Assembly (NCBI RefSeq): GCF_024171925.1
Contig: NZ_JAMTCO010000012.1
Location: forward strand, 62,001-126,000
Length of the DNA stretch: 64,000 nucleotides
Origin: Actinokineospora diospyrosa
GTDB lineage: Bacteria > Actinomycetota > Actinomycetes > Mycobacteriales > Pseudonocardiaceae
Reading direction: 5' to 3'
Positions 8,210-16,275 of this stretch are shown in pieces. A program made the translations under genes and the position numbers. The notes beneath the pieces were generated by a model, which had not been told where the DNA came from, searched no databases, and saw only the letters and a program-made list of their open reading frames with translations. How positions within the stretch are numbered: position 1 is the stretch's first letter; each line of letters opens with the position of its first letter.

Positions 8210-10668
8210 GGGGTTTCCTCCAACAGACCAAGAGCGACCAACTCGGCGGCGGAGTGGGTCGCGCGGTAGCGCTCACCGCCACCGGGCTGCCCGAACCACG
8301 GTGCCGACATCGCCCGCCACACCGGCAACGGCTGCACAACCCGGTAGCGGCGGTAGCCCGCACTCGCGTGAGCGGGTGGCAGTGACCGACGGGCGAACCT
8401 AGTGCCGTCAGCACTGAAGACGCGGCCGTTAGAGGTACCGAACCGGTCGAGCACGGTGCCAACAGGAAGAACGACGGCCTCGCCGGGCGCGGCGCCGCCT
8501 TCGGGATAGAGCTCACTGGTGGGCCAGGCGTACTCAGTGGGGCGTTGCGAGTTGGGGTCGAAGGGGCGGACCAGGAAGCGGCGGTCCCAGTCGCGTTCGT
8601 GCATCCCACCCTGCGGGTCATGGGCGTGCAGCAAGTCAGGGGCGGTCCGGCCACGGGTGGGCGGGGAGTGCTTGACCGCGGTAGCGCTATCAGCCAGTTC
8701 GGACCTGGGGTGGTCACCGGGCGGGAACCGCAGCCCGGCGGCGAAGTCGACATCCTTGTGCGGGGGCGCTAGCTGCCGCACAGGGGCGAGCGAGACAACC
8801 GGCATGTGCCCGACAGGGAACATCTGCGACTGCATCAGGCTCTGCGCACGTTTGTCCGCCCGGCCGTTGAGCGGGCCTACGACCAACGGCACGACGGCGA
8901 ACCCGCCGCTTTGGTCGCGCTTCTCGGCGCTCTTATCGGCCTGGTCCGGTGTGGCGACCGGCTGATCTGGCTGCGGTGCGGCGGCGGTGAGTTTGCCTTG
9001 GCCGAGTTGGTTGCCCTTGCCGGACTCGCCCGGCTTCGCGGCAGGGTCGCCGCCCTTCGCCAGGTCGCCGGGCTTGGCGGCGTCGCTGGACTTGCCGGTC
9101 TGCAGCGCTTCGGCGATCCGGTTGGGCTGGGACTCGACGGTCTTGGCGGTCAGGTCGGCCAGTTTCGCGCCAACCTGCGGCTTCGCGGTGGGCTCGCCCG
9201 ACCTCGGCGCGGACTTCGGTGCCTCGGCCGCTTTGCCACCCTGGTCAGCCAGCGGACGGCTGGTCGAGTCACCAATGCGGGCAGCGGTGTTGGCGGCTTT
9301 AGCGCCGGGCTGCGACCGCGTCGATTCTCCGGTCTTCGCGGCCTGCTCGGCGGCGCGCGCACCGGGCTCGGTGCGGACCGGCTGCTGAGCCTTCGGCTGT
9401 TGCGGCGGCGGAGCCAACTGCTTGCCACCGCCCGGGGTCTGCGCGGGCACGCCGAGCATCCCCGGAGTACCCGGACGCGGACTGGCCGACGGCGTCGACG
9501 CGCTCGGGATGTTCCCGACAACTGGCGGGCCACCCAAGTTGACGCCGGTAAGCCTGCCGCCGAGCGGGTTTCCCGAAGGCGGCGCTGCCGTAGTGCCGCC
9601 GGGTTGCACGCCACCGACAGTCGACCCTCCCCCTGGGGAGCCGGTCGACGGCTGACCAACGGGCGCTGATGTCTGACTGGGGGCATCGATGACGGCCGCA
9701 GAGGCGGCCTGGACAGCGTCGATAGGCCCGCCGATGTGCGGCGGCTGGCTCGGCACGGGCATCGGCGGCGGCACGTTGGTCGGGATCTCCGGTAGCTGTA
9801 CCGAAGGACCCCCGACCGGCGGCGTCACCGGCTGGGTGTGCGAAATCGGCGGCGTCTGGATGACCGAGCCAGCCACCGGCGGCGGGACCGCCAGCAAGGG
9901 GGGCTTGGTGGCGCCGGGCGTAAGCCCCGGATCAAGGACGGGGTTGTTGGTGATTATGCCGCCAGCCTGGTTGCCAACGACCTTCAAGGGCTTGGTGACG
10001 GTTTGGATCGCTGGAGCGACGATGTCGCGTATGCCGTGGCCCACCGCGCCGGGAAGGTCGCCCACCACCTGAGTGGCGGTCGCAACCGCGGTGCCAAGTA
10101 GCTTGGTGACAACAGACCCGAGTTGGCCGGGGTTGGCGCTTACGAGGTCGTTCGTGAAGGTGACGCTGGAGCCGATCGCCTGCACGGTGTTAAGCAGCGA
10201 GTTCTGGATGTGCGCGATGTTGGCCGCGGTGCCCTTAATGAGCCACGACAGGTTCAGCAGCGCGTTCTCGTTGCCCGCAGCAGCGGCGGTCTCGGCGGCA
10301 TCCATGTTCTTAGCCAGTGCCACCAGCTTCTCGACGATCTTCGCCTTCGCGGCGGCGATCTCGTTGGCGGCGTGGTTCAAGCGTTCCGCGGCTTCGCGGC
10401 AGCCCTTGGCGGTGGCGTTGAAGTGGCCACTGTCGCCCCGGACGAAGCGAGACCAGTAGCGCGCTGCGGCGTCGGCAGCGTCGCCGTCGAAGGCAGACAA
10501 GGCCGCGTGGGCAGCGCTATCGGCGTCGCCCGCTAACGCGGCGACCCGGGTCCCCGCGAGCTCCCAGGCTTTCGCCGTCTCCCGCATCTTGGTTTCATCG
10601 CCCTGCGGCCACCGAACCCCCGCGGCAGCGGCAACGCTCGCCAACTCGGCGGGCAACTGCATCCCCAT
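8206..10668 (-). CDS. CpnT-like secreted toxin with C-terminal TNT (NAD glycohydrolase) domain
   Basis: The 820-residue protein has an N-terminal domain of about 230 residues with the signature GVRWPQGDETKMRETAKAW and long amphipathic helices, as in the N-terminal part of M. tuberculosis CpnT and other WXG100-related exported proteins. A low-complexity linker rich in Pro, Gly, Ala and Gln (about 240-600) follows. The last 110 residues form a tuberculosis necrotizing toxin domain: TVLDRFGTSNGRVFSADGT, RRSLPP, then PLPV and APWFGQPGGGERY. The Arg of DRFG and the Gln of FGQPGG correspond to residues reported as important for NAD hydrolysis. Type VII export is inferred from the WXG100 gene just upstream. 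No metalloprotease or T7SS core gene is in the window. Confidence 0.9.
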   Translation of the reverse strand: MGMQLPAELASVAAAAGVRWPQGDETKMRETAKAWELAGTRVAALAGDADSAAHAALSAFDGDAADAAARYWSRFVRGDSGHFNATAKGCREAAERLNHAANEIAAAKAKIVEKLVALAKNMDAAETAAAAGNENALLNLSWLIKGTAANIAHIQNSLLNTVQAIGSSVTFTNDLVSANPGQLGSVVTKLLGTAVATATQVVGDLPGAVGHGIRDIVAPAIQTVTKPLKVVGNQAGGIITNNPVLDPGLTPGATKPPLLAVPPPVAGSVIQTPPISHTQPVTPPVGGPSVQLPEIPTNVPPPMPVPSQPPHIGGPIDAVQAASAAVIDAPSQTSAPVGQPSTGSPGGGSTVGGVQPGGTTAAPPSGNPLGGRLTGVNLGGPPVVGNIPSASTPSASPRPGTPGMLGVPAQTPGGGKQLAPPPQQPKAQQPVRTEPGARAAEQAAKTGESTRSQPGAKAANTAARIGDSTSRPLADQGGKAAEAPKSAPRSGEPTAKPQVGAKLADLTAKTVESQPNRIAEALQTGKSSDAAKPGDLAKGGDPAAKPGESGKGNQLGQGKLTAAAPQPDQPVATPDQADKSAEKRDQSGGFAVVPLVVGPLNGRADKRAQSLMQSQMFPVGHMPVVSLAPVRQLAPPHKDVDFAAGLRFPPGDHPRSELADSATAVKHSPPTRGRTAPDLLHAHDPQGGMHERDWDRRFLVRPFDPNSQRPTEYAWPTSELYPEGGAAPGEAVVLPVGTVLDRFGTSNGRVFSADGTRFARRSLPPAHASAGYRRYRVVQPLPVWRAMSAPWFGQPGGGERYRATHSAAELVALGLLEETP

Positions 10669-10679
10669 GAGAAGTCCCC

Positions 10680-10988
10680 TTAAGCGTCGAGCACGCCGGT
10701 GTTGTGGTCCTCGGTGCGCCGGTAGGCGCGGGCGGTGTCGCGGAAGCGGTCACCGACGTCGTCCAGCTTCCCCGGCAGGGCGCCGAGGGCCTTGAGGGTC
10801 TGGTGCGCGGGTCCGGCGTGCGACGCGGCGAACCTCAACCCGACGGCGTCACCGCCCCAGCACGCCCCCGTGGCGCTGACCAGGTCGGCCAACTCGCGGT
10901 GGATCGAGCCCGCCCGCGCGGCCAGGCCGTCGAACTGCCCAGCCCGGTGGGCGAGGCGCTCGCTGTCTGCCTCGAACCTGTCCATCAC
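10680..10988 (-). CDS. WXG100-like type VII secretion substrate or partner
   Basis: The 102-residue all-helical protein has the hairpin-turn motif W-G-G at residues 44-46 (ATGACWGGD) and the C-terminal YxxxD/E secretion signal as YRRTE at 89-93. Length and motif spacing are normal for the WXG100 family. It sits between the YbaB-like gene, which it overlaps by 4 bases, and the toxin gene 11 bases downstream. It probably forms a heterodimer with the toxin N-terminal domain to guide export. Confidence 0.85.
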   Translation of the reverse strand: MMDRFEADSERLAHRAGQFDGLAARAGSIHRELADLVSATGACWGGDAVGLRFAASHAGPAHQTLKALGALPGKLDDVGDRFRDTARAYRRTEDHNTGVLDA

Positions 10989-11410
10989 GGCCTCCCCGCG
11001 TCCGGCTCCAGCCAGGCCACGTTCTCGTAGCTCTCTTCGACTACCGGCGGCGTGATCTCGTCACGGCGCAGGTCGGCAGTTCCCCGCAACAGGGCCTCCG
11101 GGTCGGTTCCGGCAGGCAACACGGGTGCTACCGCGTGCCCGGCCGCGCTTGCGGCAAGAGCGTCCGCAGCGGCGGTGGTGCGCACGATCACGGCGGCCAA
11201 CTCAGCGGGCCGGTACCTGCGGTACGCGTCTTCGCGTAGGTCGAGTGCGGTGAGAGCGCCCTGCGCGGACACGGTCGCGGTGACCACCCCGCAGTCGCTC
11301 GTCGCGGTCTCCCTGATCCCCGCCAGCGCCCGGTGCACCTCGGCGAGCTGGTCACGCCCGCGTCGGTACTCAGCGAGGAGATCCTCGACCTGGGCTCGGT
11401 GGTCGGTCAC
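10985..11410 (-). CDS. YbaB/EbfC family protein, first gene of the toxin operon
   Basis: The 141-residue protein has an N-terminal helix, then the compact strand pattern VVTATVSAQGALTALDLRED and a long C-terminal helix (YRPAELAAVIVRTTAAADAL), which is the YbaB/EbfC fold. Classical YbaB proteins bind DNA beside recR. In actinobacteria relatives are often encoded next to WXG100 genes, where their job is unknown. A strong GGAGGAGG precedes GTG 11410. It overlaps the WXG100 gene by 4 bases, so it belongs to the toxin operon. It is divergent from nothing nearby: a repeat array lies upstream. Confidence 0.85.
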   Translation of the reverse strand: MTDHRAQVEDLLAEYRRGRDQLAEVHRALAGIRETATSDCGVVTATVSAQGALTALDLREDAYRRYRPAELAAVIVRTTAAADALAASAAGHAVAPVLPAGTDPEALLRGTADLRRDEITPPVVEESYENVAWLEPDAGRP

Positions 11411-11648
11411 ACGACCTCCTCCGCGTCATCGGCAGTCACCGGGCTCGCGTTGGACGCGACGCCCCCGGGCCAGGTTCCCACTCGACTCGGTGATCACGCC
11501 AACCCATCGGGGTAGTCGCCACCACCGGTCGCACCGTTGCGGACCAACCGTCGCGCGGCACACGACGATCAGCCGGTTGGGGCAACCCTCCGCACCGTAG
11601 CGGTCGATAAGCGCGCTGTGGTCGTGTTAGCCCAACTGCGCCCAGTTG
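11411..11648. other. upstream region of the toxin operon, no gene seen
   Basis: These 238 bases carry the minus-strand promoter region of the YbaB-WXG100-TNT operon. I see no open frame with coding character and no clear palindrome. The 17-base tandem array follows directly. Confidence 0.5.
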
Positions 11649-11750
11649 TCCTACGCGGCTAGCAGTCCTACGCGGCTGGTTGTCCTACGCGGCTAGCTGT
11701 CCTACGCGGCTGGTTGTCCTGCGGGGCTGGTTGTCCTACGCGGCTACTGA
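11649..11750. repeat. six tandem copies of a 17-base repeat
   Basis: The unit is TCCTACGCGGCTGGTTG with small changes. It is repeated head to tail without spacers at 11649, 11666, 11683, 11700, 11717 and 11734. The core CCTACGCGGCT is conserved in five of six units. An inverted copy, AGCCGCGTAGG, lies at 11771-11781 inside the end of the HMG-CoA lyase gene, so a transcript of either strand could form alternative hairpins. Confidence 0.95.
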
Positions 11751-11768
11751 TCGGCGACAGGCGCTAGG

Positions 11769-12710
11769 TCAGCCGCGTAGGGCTTGAACCACCCGCGACG
11801 GCGCCGGACGACCGAGCTGGCCTGCCATCCACGCACTGGTGTCGGCGAGCTTGTCGAGGTCGACGCCGGTCTTGATGCCCAGGCCGTCGAGCATCCAGAC
11901 GAGGTCCTCGGTGGCGAGGTTGCCGGTGGCCGACTCGGCGTAGGGGCAACCGCCGAGTCCGCCTGCAGAGGAGTCGACTGTGGTCACGCCGAGGCGTAGC
12001 GCTGCCAGCGTGTTGGACAGGGCTTGGCCGTAGGTGTCGTGGAAGTGGACCGCGATGTCGCCTATAGGCACACCCGCACCGGATGCAGCCGCGATGACAG
12101 CCTCTACCTGGCCGGGGGTAGCCACGCCGATCGTGTCGCCGAGGGACAGCTGCCCGCAGCCCATGTCCATCAGCCGTTTGCCGACCGCTGCCACCTGGTC
12201 GGCGGCTACAGGCCCTTCCCAGGGATCGCCGAAGCACATAGAGACGTACGCGCGCACATCTAGGCCCTCAGCACGTGCACGAGTGACGACCGGCTCGAAC
12301 ATGGCGAACTGCTCGTCCAGTGTGCGGTTGAGGTTGCGCTTGGCGAACGTCTCGGTGGCGCTACCGAAGATCGCTATGTGCTGGACGCCCGCAGCGAGCG
12401 CCCGATCGAGGCCGCGCTCATTGGGCACTAGAACGGGATAGCTGACGCCATCGACCTTGGTGAGTCCAGCGAGGAGGTCTTCTGCATCGGCTAGCTGAGG
12501 GACCCACTTGGGGTGCACGAAGCTGGTCGCTTCCAACACACCCAGGCCCGCCTCAGCCAATCGAGCCAAGAACTCCAGCTTGACGTCGACGGGGACGACG
12601 GTGGCTTCGTTCTGCAGCCCGTCGCGCGCGCCAACCTCCCAGATGGTGACCCGCTCCGGCAGTCCGTCAGCTCTAACCGTGGCGGGCAGGCCTACCTCGC
12701 GTGCCCCCAC
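11769..12710 (-). CDS. mvaB: hydroxymethylglutaryl-CoA lyase
   Basis: The 313-residue TIM-barrel enzyme is predicted to split HMG-CoA into acetyl-CoA and acetoacetate at the end of leucine degradation. Signatures are WEVGARDGLQNE (catalytic Arg/Asp region), FVHPKWVPQLADA, the metal-binding HFHDTYGQAL, and the loop GGLGGCPYA with the catalytic Cys. Length is normal for the family. It starts at GTG 12710, 1 base after the stop of the PH-domain gene, so it is probably co-transcribed with it. Its 3' end runs into sequence matching the tandem repeat downstream. Confidence 0.95.
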   Translation of the reverse strand: MGAREVGLPATVRADGLPERVTIWEVGARDGLQNEATVVPVDVKLEFLARLAEAGLGVLEATSFVHPKWVPQLADAEDLLAGLTKVDGVSYPVLVPNERGLDRALAAGVQHIAIFGSATETFAKRNLNRTLDEQFAMFEPVVTRARAEGLDVRAYVSMCFGDPWEGPVAADQVAAVGKRLMDMGCGQLSLGDTIGVATPGQVEAVIAAASGAGVPIGDIAVHFHDTYGQALSNTLAALRLGVTTVDSSAGGLGGCPYAESATGNLATEDLVWMLDGLGIKTGVDLDKLADTSAWMAGQLGRPAPSRVVQALRG

Positions 12711-12711
12711 C

Positions 12712-13254
12712 TCAGCGCCGTCCCGGCTCGGGGTGGTCCCCTTCGCGCGGGGCGCGACCGAAGTCGTCGTACGGGTTGTCGTTGACCTCGCGGTAGAGGA
12801 GCGTGTGCACCTTCTCCACGTTCGGGATGTCGTCGAACTCGAGCGGCTCCTGCGAGCTGGACTCGATGATCAAGGTGCCGCAGCCGACGATCCGGTCGAC
12901 CAGCCCGTGCTCGAACCGCACGCTGCTGATCCGGGCAAGCGGGATGTCGATGCCGGTGCGCTTGATGACGCCCATGCGGAACATCACCCGGTCGGTGGTG
13001 ACGATGAAGTGGGTGGTGCGCCACCGCACGAACGGGGCGAGGAAGCCCCAGACGATGACCACCAGGGCGACCGCGCCGATGATGATCCAGGCGATCGTCG
13101 CCCAGGACAGCTCCTGGGCCAGGATGGCCAGCCAGATGCCGCCCGCGAGGGTGACGAGGAGCAGCAGGTACGGCAGCAGCAGCATCTTCCAGTGCGGGTG
13201 CCGGTGGAGCACGACCTGCTCGCCTTCGCTGAGCACGTCATCGGGGTATGCCAA
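12712..13254 (-). CDS. PH domain-containing membrane protein
   Basis: The 180-residue protein has two adjacent transmembrane helices near the N-terminus (LLPYLLLLVTLAGGIWLAIL and the WIIIGAVALVVIVWGF segment). A bacterial PH domain follows, with TTHFIVTTDRVMFRMGVIKR, the pattern of the YdbS/YdbT-like family. The start is TTG 13254, preceded by GGGAGG at a good distance. Longer frames upstream lack ribosome binding sites and run into birA. Function is unknown. It corresponds to Rv3278c, next to birA in M. tuberculosis. Confidence 0.85.
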   Translation of the reverse strand: MAYPDDVLSEGEQVVLHRHPHWKMLLLPYLLLLVTLAGGIWLAILAQELSWATIAWIIIGAVALVVIVWGFLAPFVRWRTTHFIVTTDRVMFRMGVIKRTGIDIPLARISSVRFEHGLVDRIVGCGTLIIESSSQEPLEFDDIPNVEKVHTLLYREVNDNPYDDFGRAPREGDHPEPGRR

Positions 13255-13287
13255 GGTGTCCTCCCGATCATCACTGGTGACGGCGCT

Positions 13288-13293
13288 ACCGTA
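13288..13293 (-). promoter_or_regulatory. -10 hexamer TACGGT before the PH-domain gene
   Basis: On the minus strand TACGGT lies about 33 bases before TTG 13254. This leaves a short leader that contains the GGGAGG ribosome binding site. It would drive the PH-domain and HMG-CoA lyase genes. Confidence 0.4.
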
Positions 13294-13339
13294 CTCGGCA
13301 GGGGACCTCGTGGGCGTCACGGAGTGGTGAACTCGGGAA

Positions 13340-14131
13340 TCAGGCCCCCGGACGCACGTGGACAACGTCCCCCGCGGACAGCGTGCGGGCAGTGCCGCCG
13401 ACGTCCACGACTAGGCGTCCGTCACCGTCGATATCGGTAGCCAGGGCCTGCAAACTCGTCCCGTCCGGTAGCTCTACCCGGACCCGTTGGCCCAAGGTCG
13501 CGCAGCTAGCCCGGTACTCGGCGAGCAAACCGGACGTCAGCAGGTCCCCTTGAGCTCCGCGCCAAGACCGCTCGGCCTCGTCAAACGCTCGGAGCAGGGC
13601 GATCGCCACCGCGGTGCGGTCAGCGGTACCGCCTTCTTGGGCTAGCGAGGTCGCGGGGAGCCCACCGGGACCGACGGGGACGTCATCGTGGAGCGGGGCC
13701 ACGTTGAGTCCGATGCCGAGGACCACCGCTTGGCCGCTGACCTCCGCGAGGACTCCTGCGCACTTGGCCAGGCCCGCACCCGCGAGGAGGTCGTTAGGCC
13801 ACTTGAGTGAAGCGATAACACCTGCGTGGCGAGCGGTCCGGATAAGAGCGACACCCGCGACCAGTGAAAGAGAGCCGTATCGGGCGACTGGGACACCGGT
13901 CGGCCGGAGCAAGACGCTGAGGTAGATGCCAGAGGCAGGCGGAGACACCCAGTCGCGGGCACGCCTACCGCGCCCCGCGGTCTGCTGCTCGGCGATGAGC
14001 ACCGTCCGATCGGCAGCGCTATCGGCAGCGGCCACCAAGTCGGCATTTGTTGAGCCGGTCGAGTCGACTACGTCCACCGCGGCGTAAGAACCCAAGGCCG
14101 CGCGCAGGGCCTCAACGTCGAGTGCTGCCAT
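13340..14131 (-). CDS. birA: biotin--[acetyl-CoA-carboxylase] ligase
   Basis: The 263-residue enzyme activates biotin with ATP and attaches it to the BCCP domain of acyl-CoA carboxylases such as the AccA3-type subunit encoded at 25515. Motifs present are DSTGSTNADL, the biotinyl-AMP loop QQTAGRGRRARDWVSPP, and KWPNDLL. It lacks the N-terminal DNA-binding domain of the E. coli protein, so it is a group I ligase without repressor function. ATG 14131 is preceded by TACCCT at 7 bases, suggesting a leaderless message. It is divergent from accD5, a conserved actinobacterial pairing. Confidence 0.95.
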   Translation of the reverse strand: MAALDVEALRAALGSYAAVDVVDSTGSTNADLVAAADSAADRTVLIAEQQTAGRGRRARDWVSPPASGIYLSVLLRPTGVPVARYGSLSLVAGVALIRTARHAGVIASLKWPNDLLAGAGLAKCAGVLAEVSGQAVVLGIGLNVAPLHDDVPVGPGGLPATSLAQEGGTADRTAVAIALLRAFDEAERSWRGAQGDLLTSGLLAEYRASCATLGQRVRVELPDGTSLQALATDIDGDGRLVVDVGGTARTLSAGDVVHVRPGA

Positions 14132-14138
14132 GCGCCCA

Positions 14139-14144
14139 AGGGTA
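14139..14144 (-). promoter_or_regulatory. -10 hexamer TACCCT of birA
   Basis: On the minus strand TACCCT ends 7 bases before ATG 14131. No Shine-Dalgarno sequence fits between them, so the transcript is probably leaderless. Confidence 0.5.
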
Positions 14145-14286
14145 GAGCCGACCCCCTGACCCGGCTGGTCGGAGCAGGAACAGCCCGGCGGGGGCGGCGA
14201 GGTCAACTGTGCGATCTCTACCGCGCTGGAGGTCAAGAGCTTGTGGTGTGCCCTACGCCTCGCCCCTGCAAGCACCCGTCGGTCGC

Positions 14287-14292
14287 TAGGCT
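14287..14292 (+). promoter_or_regulatory. -10 hexamer TAGGCT of accD5
   Basis: TAGGCT ends 8 bases before ATG 14301, again too close for a ribosome binding site. Confidence 0.5.
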
Positions 14293-14300
14293 GCCGGGCC

Positions 14301-15938
14301 ATGAGCAGCGCGACGGAGCCGACGGGCGTGCCCAGCGAAGGCGAGCCGGACATCCACACCACGGCGGGCAAGCTGGCCGACCTCTATCGGCGCTACGACG
14401 AGGCCGTACACGCGGGCTCCGCGCGCGCGGTCGAGAAGCAGCACGCCAAGGGTAAGAAGACCGCTCGCGAGCGGATCGACATGCTGCTCGACCCCGGTAG
14501 CTTCGTCGAGCTCGACGAGCTCGCCCGGCACCGGTCGACCAACTTCGGTCTGGAGAAGAACCGCCCCTACGGCGACGGCGTGGTCACCGGCTACGGCACG
14601 GTCGACGGTCGCCCGGTGTGTGTGTTCAGCCAGGACGTGACCGTCTTCGGGGGGTCACTCGGGCAGGTGTACGGGGAGAAGATCGTCAAGGTGATGGACC
14701 TGGCGATCAAGACGGGCCGCCCGATCGTCGGCATCAACGAGGGCGGCGGCGCGCGCATCCAGGAGGGCGTGGTCTCCCTCGGCCTCTACGGCGAGATCTT
14801 CCGCCGCAACACCCTGGCGTCCGGGGTCATCCCGCAGATCTCACTGATCATGGGTGCCAACGCCGGTGGGCACGTGTACTCGCCCGCGCTGACCGACTTC
14901 ATCGTGATGGTCGACCAGACCTCGCAGATGTTCATCACCGGCCCCGACGTGGTCAAGACGGTCACCGGCGAAGAGGTGACGCTAGAGGAGCTGGGTGGCG
15001 CGCGCACCCACAACACCAAGTCCGGCGTGGCCCACTACATGGGCTCCGACGAGGACGACGCGATCGCTTACGTCAAGGAACTGCTGTCGTTCCTGCCGTC
15101 GAACAACCTGTCCGAGCCCCCCGTCTTCCCCGGTTTCGTCACCGACGGCTCGGTAGTCGAAGACCTCAGCGACAGCGACCGCGAGCTCGACACCCTTATC
15201 CCGGACTCGGCGAACCAGCCCTACGACATCCACGAGGTAATCAACCGCGTCGTGGACGACGGGGAGTTCCTCGAGGTGCACCCGCTGTTCGCCCCCAACA
15301 TCGTCGTCGGCTTTGGCAGGGTCGAGGGCCGCAGCGTCGGTGTGGTCGCCAACCAGCCCACCCAGTTCGCGGGCTGCCTCGACATCGACGCCTCCGAGAA
15401 GGCCGCCCGCTTTGTGCGCACGTGCGACGCCTTCAACATCCCGGTCCTGACCTTCGTTGACGTCCCCGGCTTCCTCCCCGGCACCGACCAGGAGTTCGAC
15501 GGCATCATCCGCCGCGGCGCCAAGCTCATCTACGCGTACGCCGAGGCCACGGTCCCGCTGGTAACCGTCATCACCCGCAAGGCCTACGGCGGCGCCTACG
15601 ACGTGATGGGCTCTAAGCACCTGGGTGCCGACATCAACCTGGCTTGGCCTACCGCCCAGATCGCGGTGATGGGCGCCTCAGGTGCGTCCAACATCCTGCA
15701 CCGTAAGACGTTAAAGGCGGCGCTAGACGCGGGCGAGGACGTGGACGCCCTGCGAGCGAAGCTAGACCGGGAGTACGAAGACACCCTCCTAAACCCCTAC
15801 GTAGCTGCTGAACGCGGTTACGTCGACTCGGTGATCCCGCCGTCGCACACTCGAGGCTATGTGGCCCGAGCCCTGCGAATGCTGGCCGACAAGCGCGAGT
15901 CCCTACCCCCGAAGAAGCACGGCAACATCCCCCTGTGA
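14301..15938 (+). CDS. accD5: acyl-CoA carboxylase beta (carboxyltransferase) subunit
   Basis: The 545-residue subunit transfers the carboxyl group from carboxybiotin to propionyl- or acetyl-CoA, giving methylmalonyl- or malonyl-CoA. It shows the usual two crotonase-fold halves: N-terminal [20 protein letters not shown], the oxyanion-hole region [17 protein letters not shown], and C-terminal [20 protein letters not shown] with [13 protein letters not shown]. These fit the PccB/AccD5 group. ATG 14301 follows a likely leaderless promoter. It overlaps the region of the epsilon-subunit gene and matches Rv3280 in order (birA, accD5, accE5). Confidence 0.95.
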   Translation: MSSATEPTGVPSEGEPDIHTTAGKLADLYRRYDEAVHAGSARAVEKQHAKGKKTARERIDMLLDPGSFVELDELARHRSTNFGLEKNRPYGDGVVTGYGTVDGRPVCVFSQDVTVFGGSLGQVYGEKIVKVMDLAIKTGRPIVGINEGGGARIQEGVVSLGLYGEIFRRNTLASGVIPQISLIMGANAGGHVYSPALTDFIVMVDQTSQMFITGPDVVKTVTGEEVTLEELGGARTHNTKSGVAHYMGSDEDDAIAYVKELLSFLPSNNLSEPPVFPGFVTDGSVVEDLSDSDRELDTLIPDSANQPYDIHEVINRVVDDGEFLEVHPLFAPNIVVGFGRVEGRSVGVVANQPTQFAGCLDIDASEKAARFVRTCDAFNIPVLTFVDVPGFLPGTDQEFDGIIRRGAKLIYAYAEATVPLVTVITRKAYGGAYDVMGSKHLGADINLAWPTAQIAVMGASGASNILHRKTLKAALDAGEDVDALRAKLDREYEDTLLNPYVAAERGYVDSVIPPSHTRGYVARALRMLADKRESLPPKKHGNIPL

Positions 15939-15952
15939 GCTTGGAGGAGCGC

Positions 15953-16171
15953 GTGACCACCGAGGAGAACCGCCCTCTTCTGCGCGTGGTCCGGGGCAAC
16001 CCGGACGCGGCAGAACTCGCCGCCCTGACGGTCGTAGTAGCGGCCGCCGCCAACACCCCGGCAGAGCCCCCTACCGCCACCCCCAGCGCCTGGGCCGACC
16101 GCTCAGCTCTAGCCCGCCGTCCGCTAACCCCAGGGCCGGGAGCCTGGCGAGCTTCAGGCTTCCCACGCTGA
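15953..16171 (+). CDS. accE5: acyl-CoA carboxylase epsilon subunit
   Basis: The 72-residue protein follows accD5 closely and carries the family signature LLRVVRGNPDAAELAALTVVV, then a Pro/Ala-rich stretch and a C-terminal WRASGFPR. Epsilon subunits stabilise and activate the alpha-beta carboxylase complex in actinobacteria. I chose GTG 15953 because GGAGGAG lies 5 bases upstream. A GTG at 15935, overlapping the accD5 stop by 4 bases, is the alternative and adds six residues. Confidence 0.9.
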   Translation: MTTEENRPLLRVVRGNPDAAELAALTVVVAAAANTPAEPPTATPSAWADRSALARRPLTPGPGAWRASGFPR

Positions 16172-16275
16172 CCCTGTGTCCCGGTGGTAGCTGGTCGCCG
16201 CGCGCAGTTGCTGGATGTGTCGACCAGAGCGACCTAGCGTGAACCACACGCAGGTCGCACACTGGGAGGCAGTCT

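Noticed and set aside
11649-11750. The 17-base repeats as a CRISPR array
   Set aside because: Units are directly joined without spacers, are too short, and no cas gene is present.
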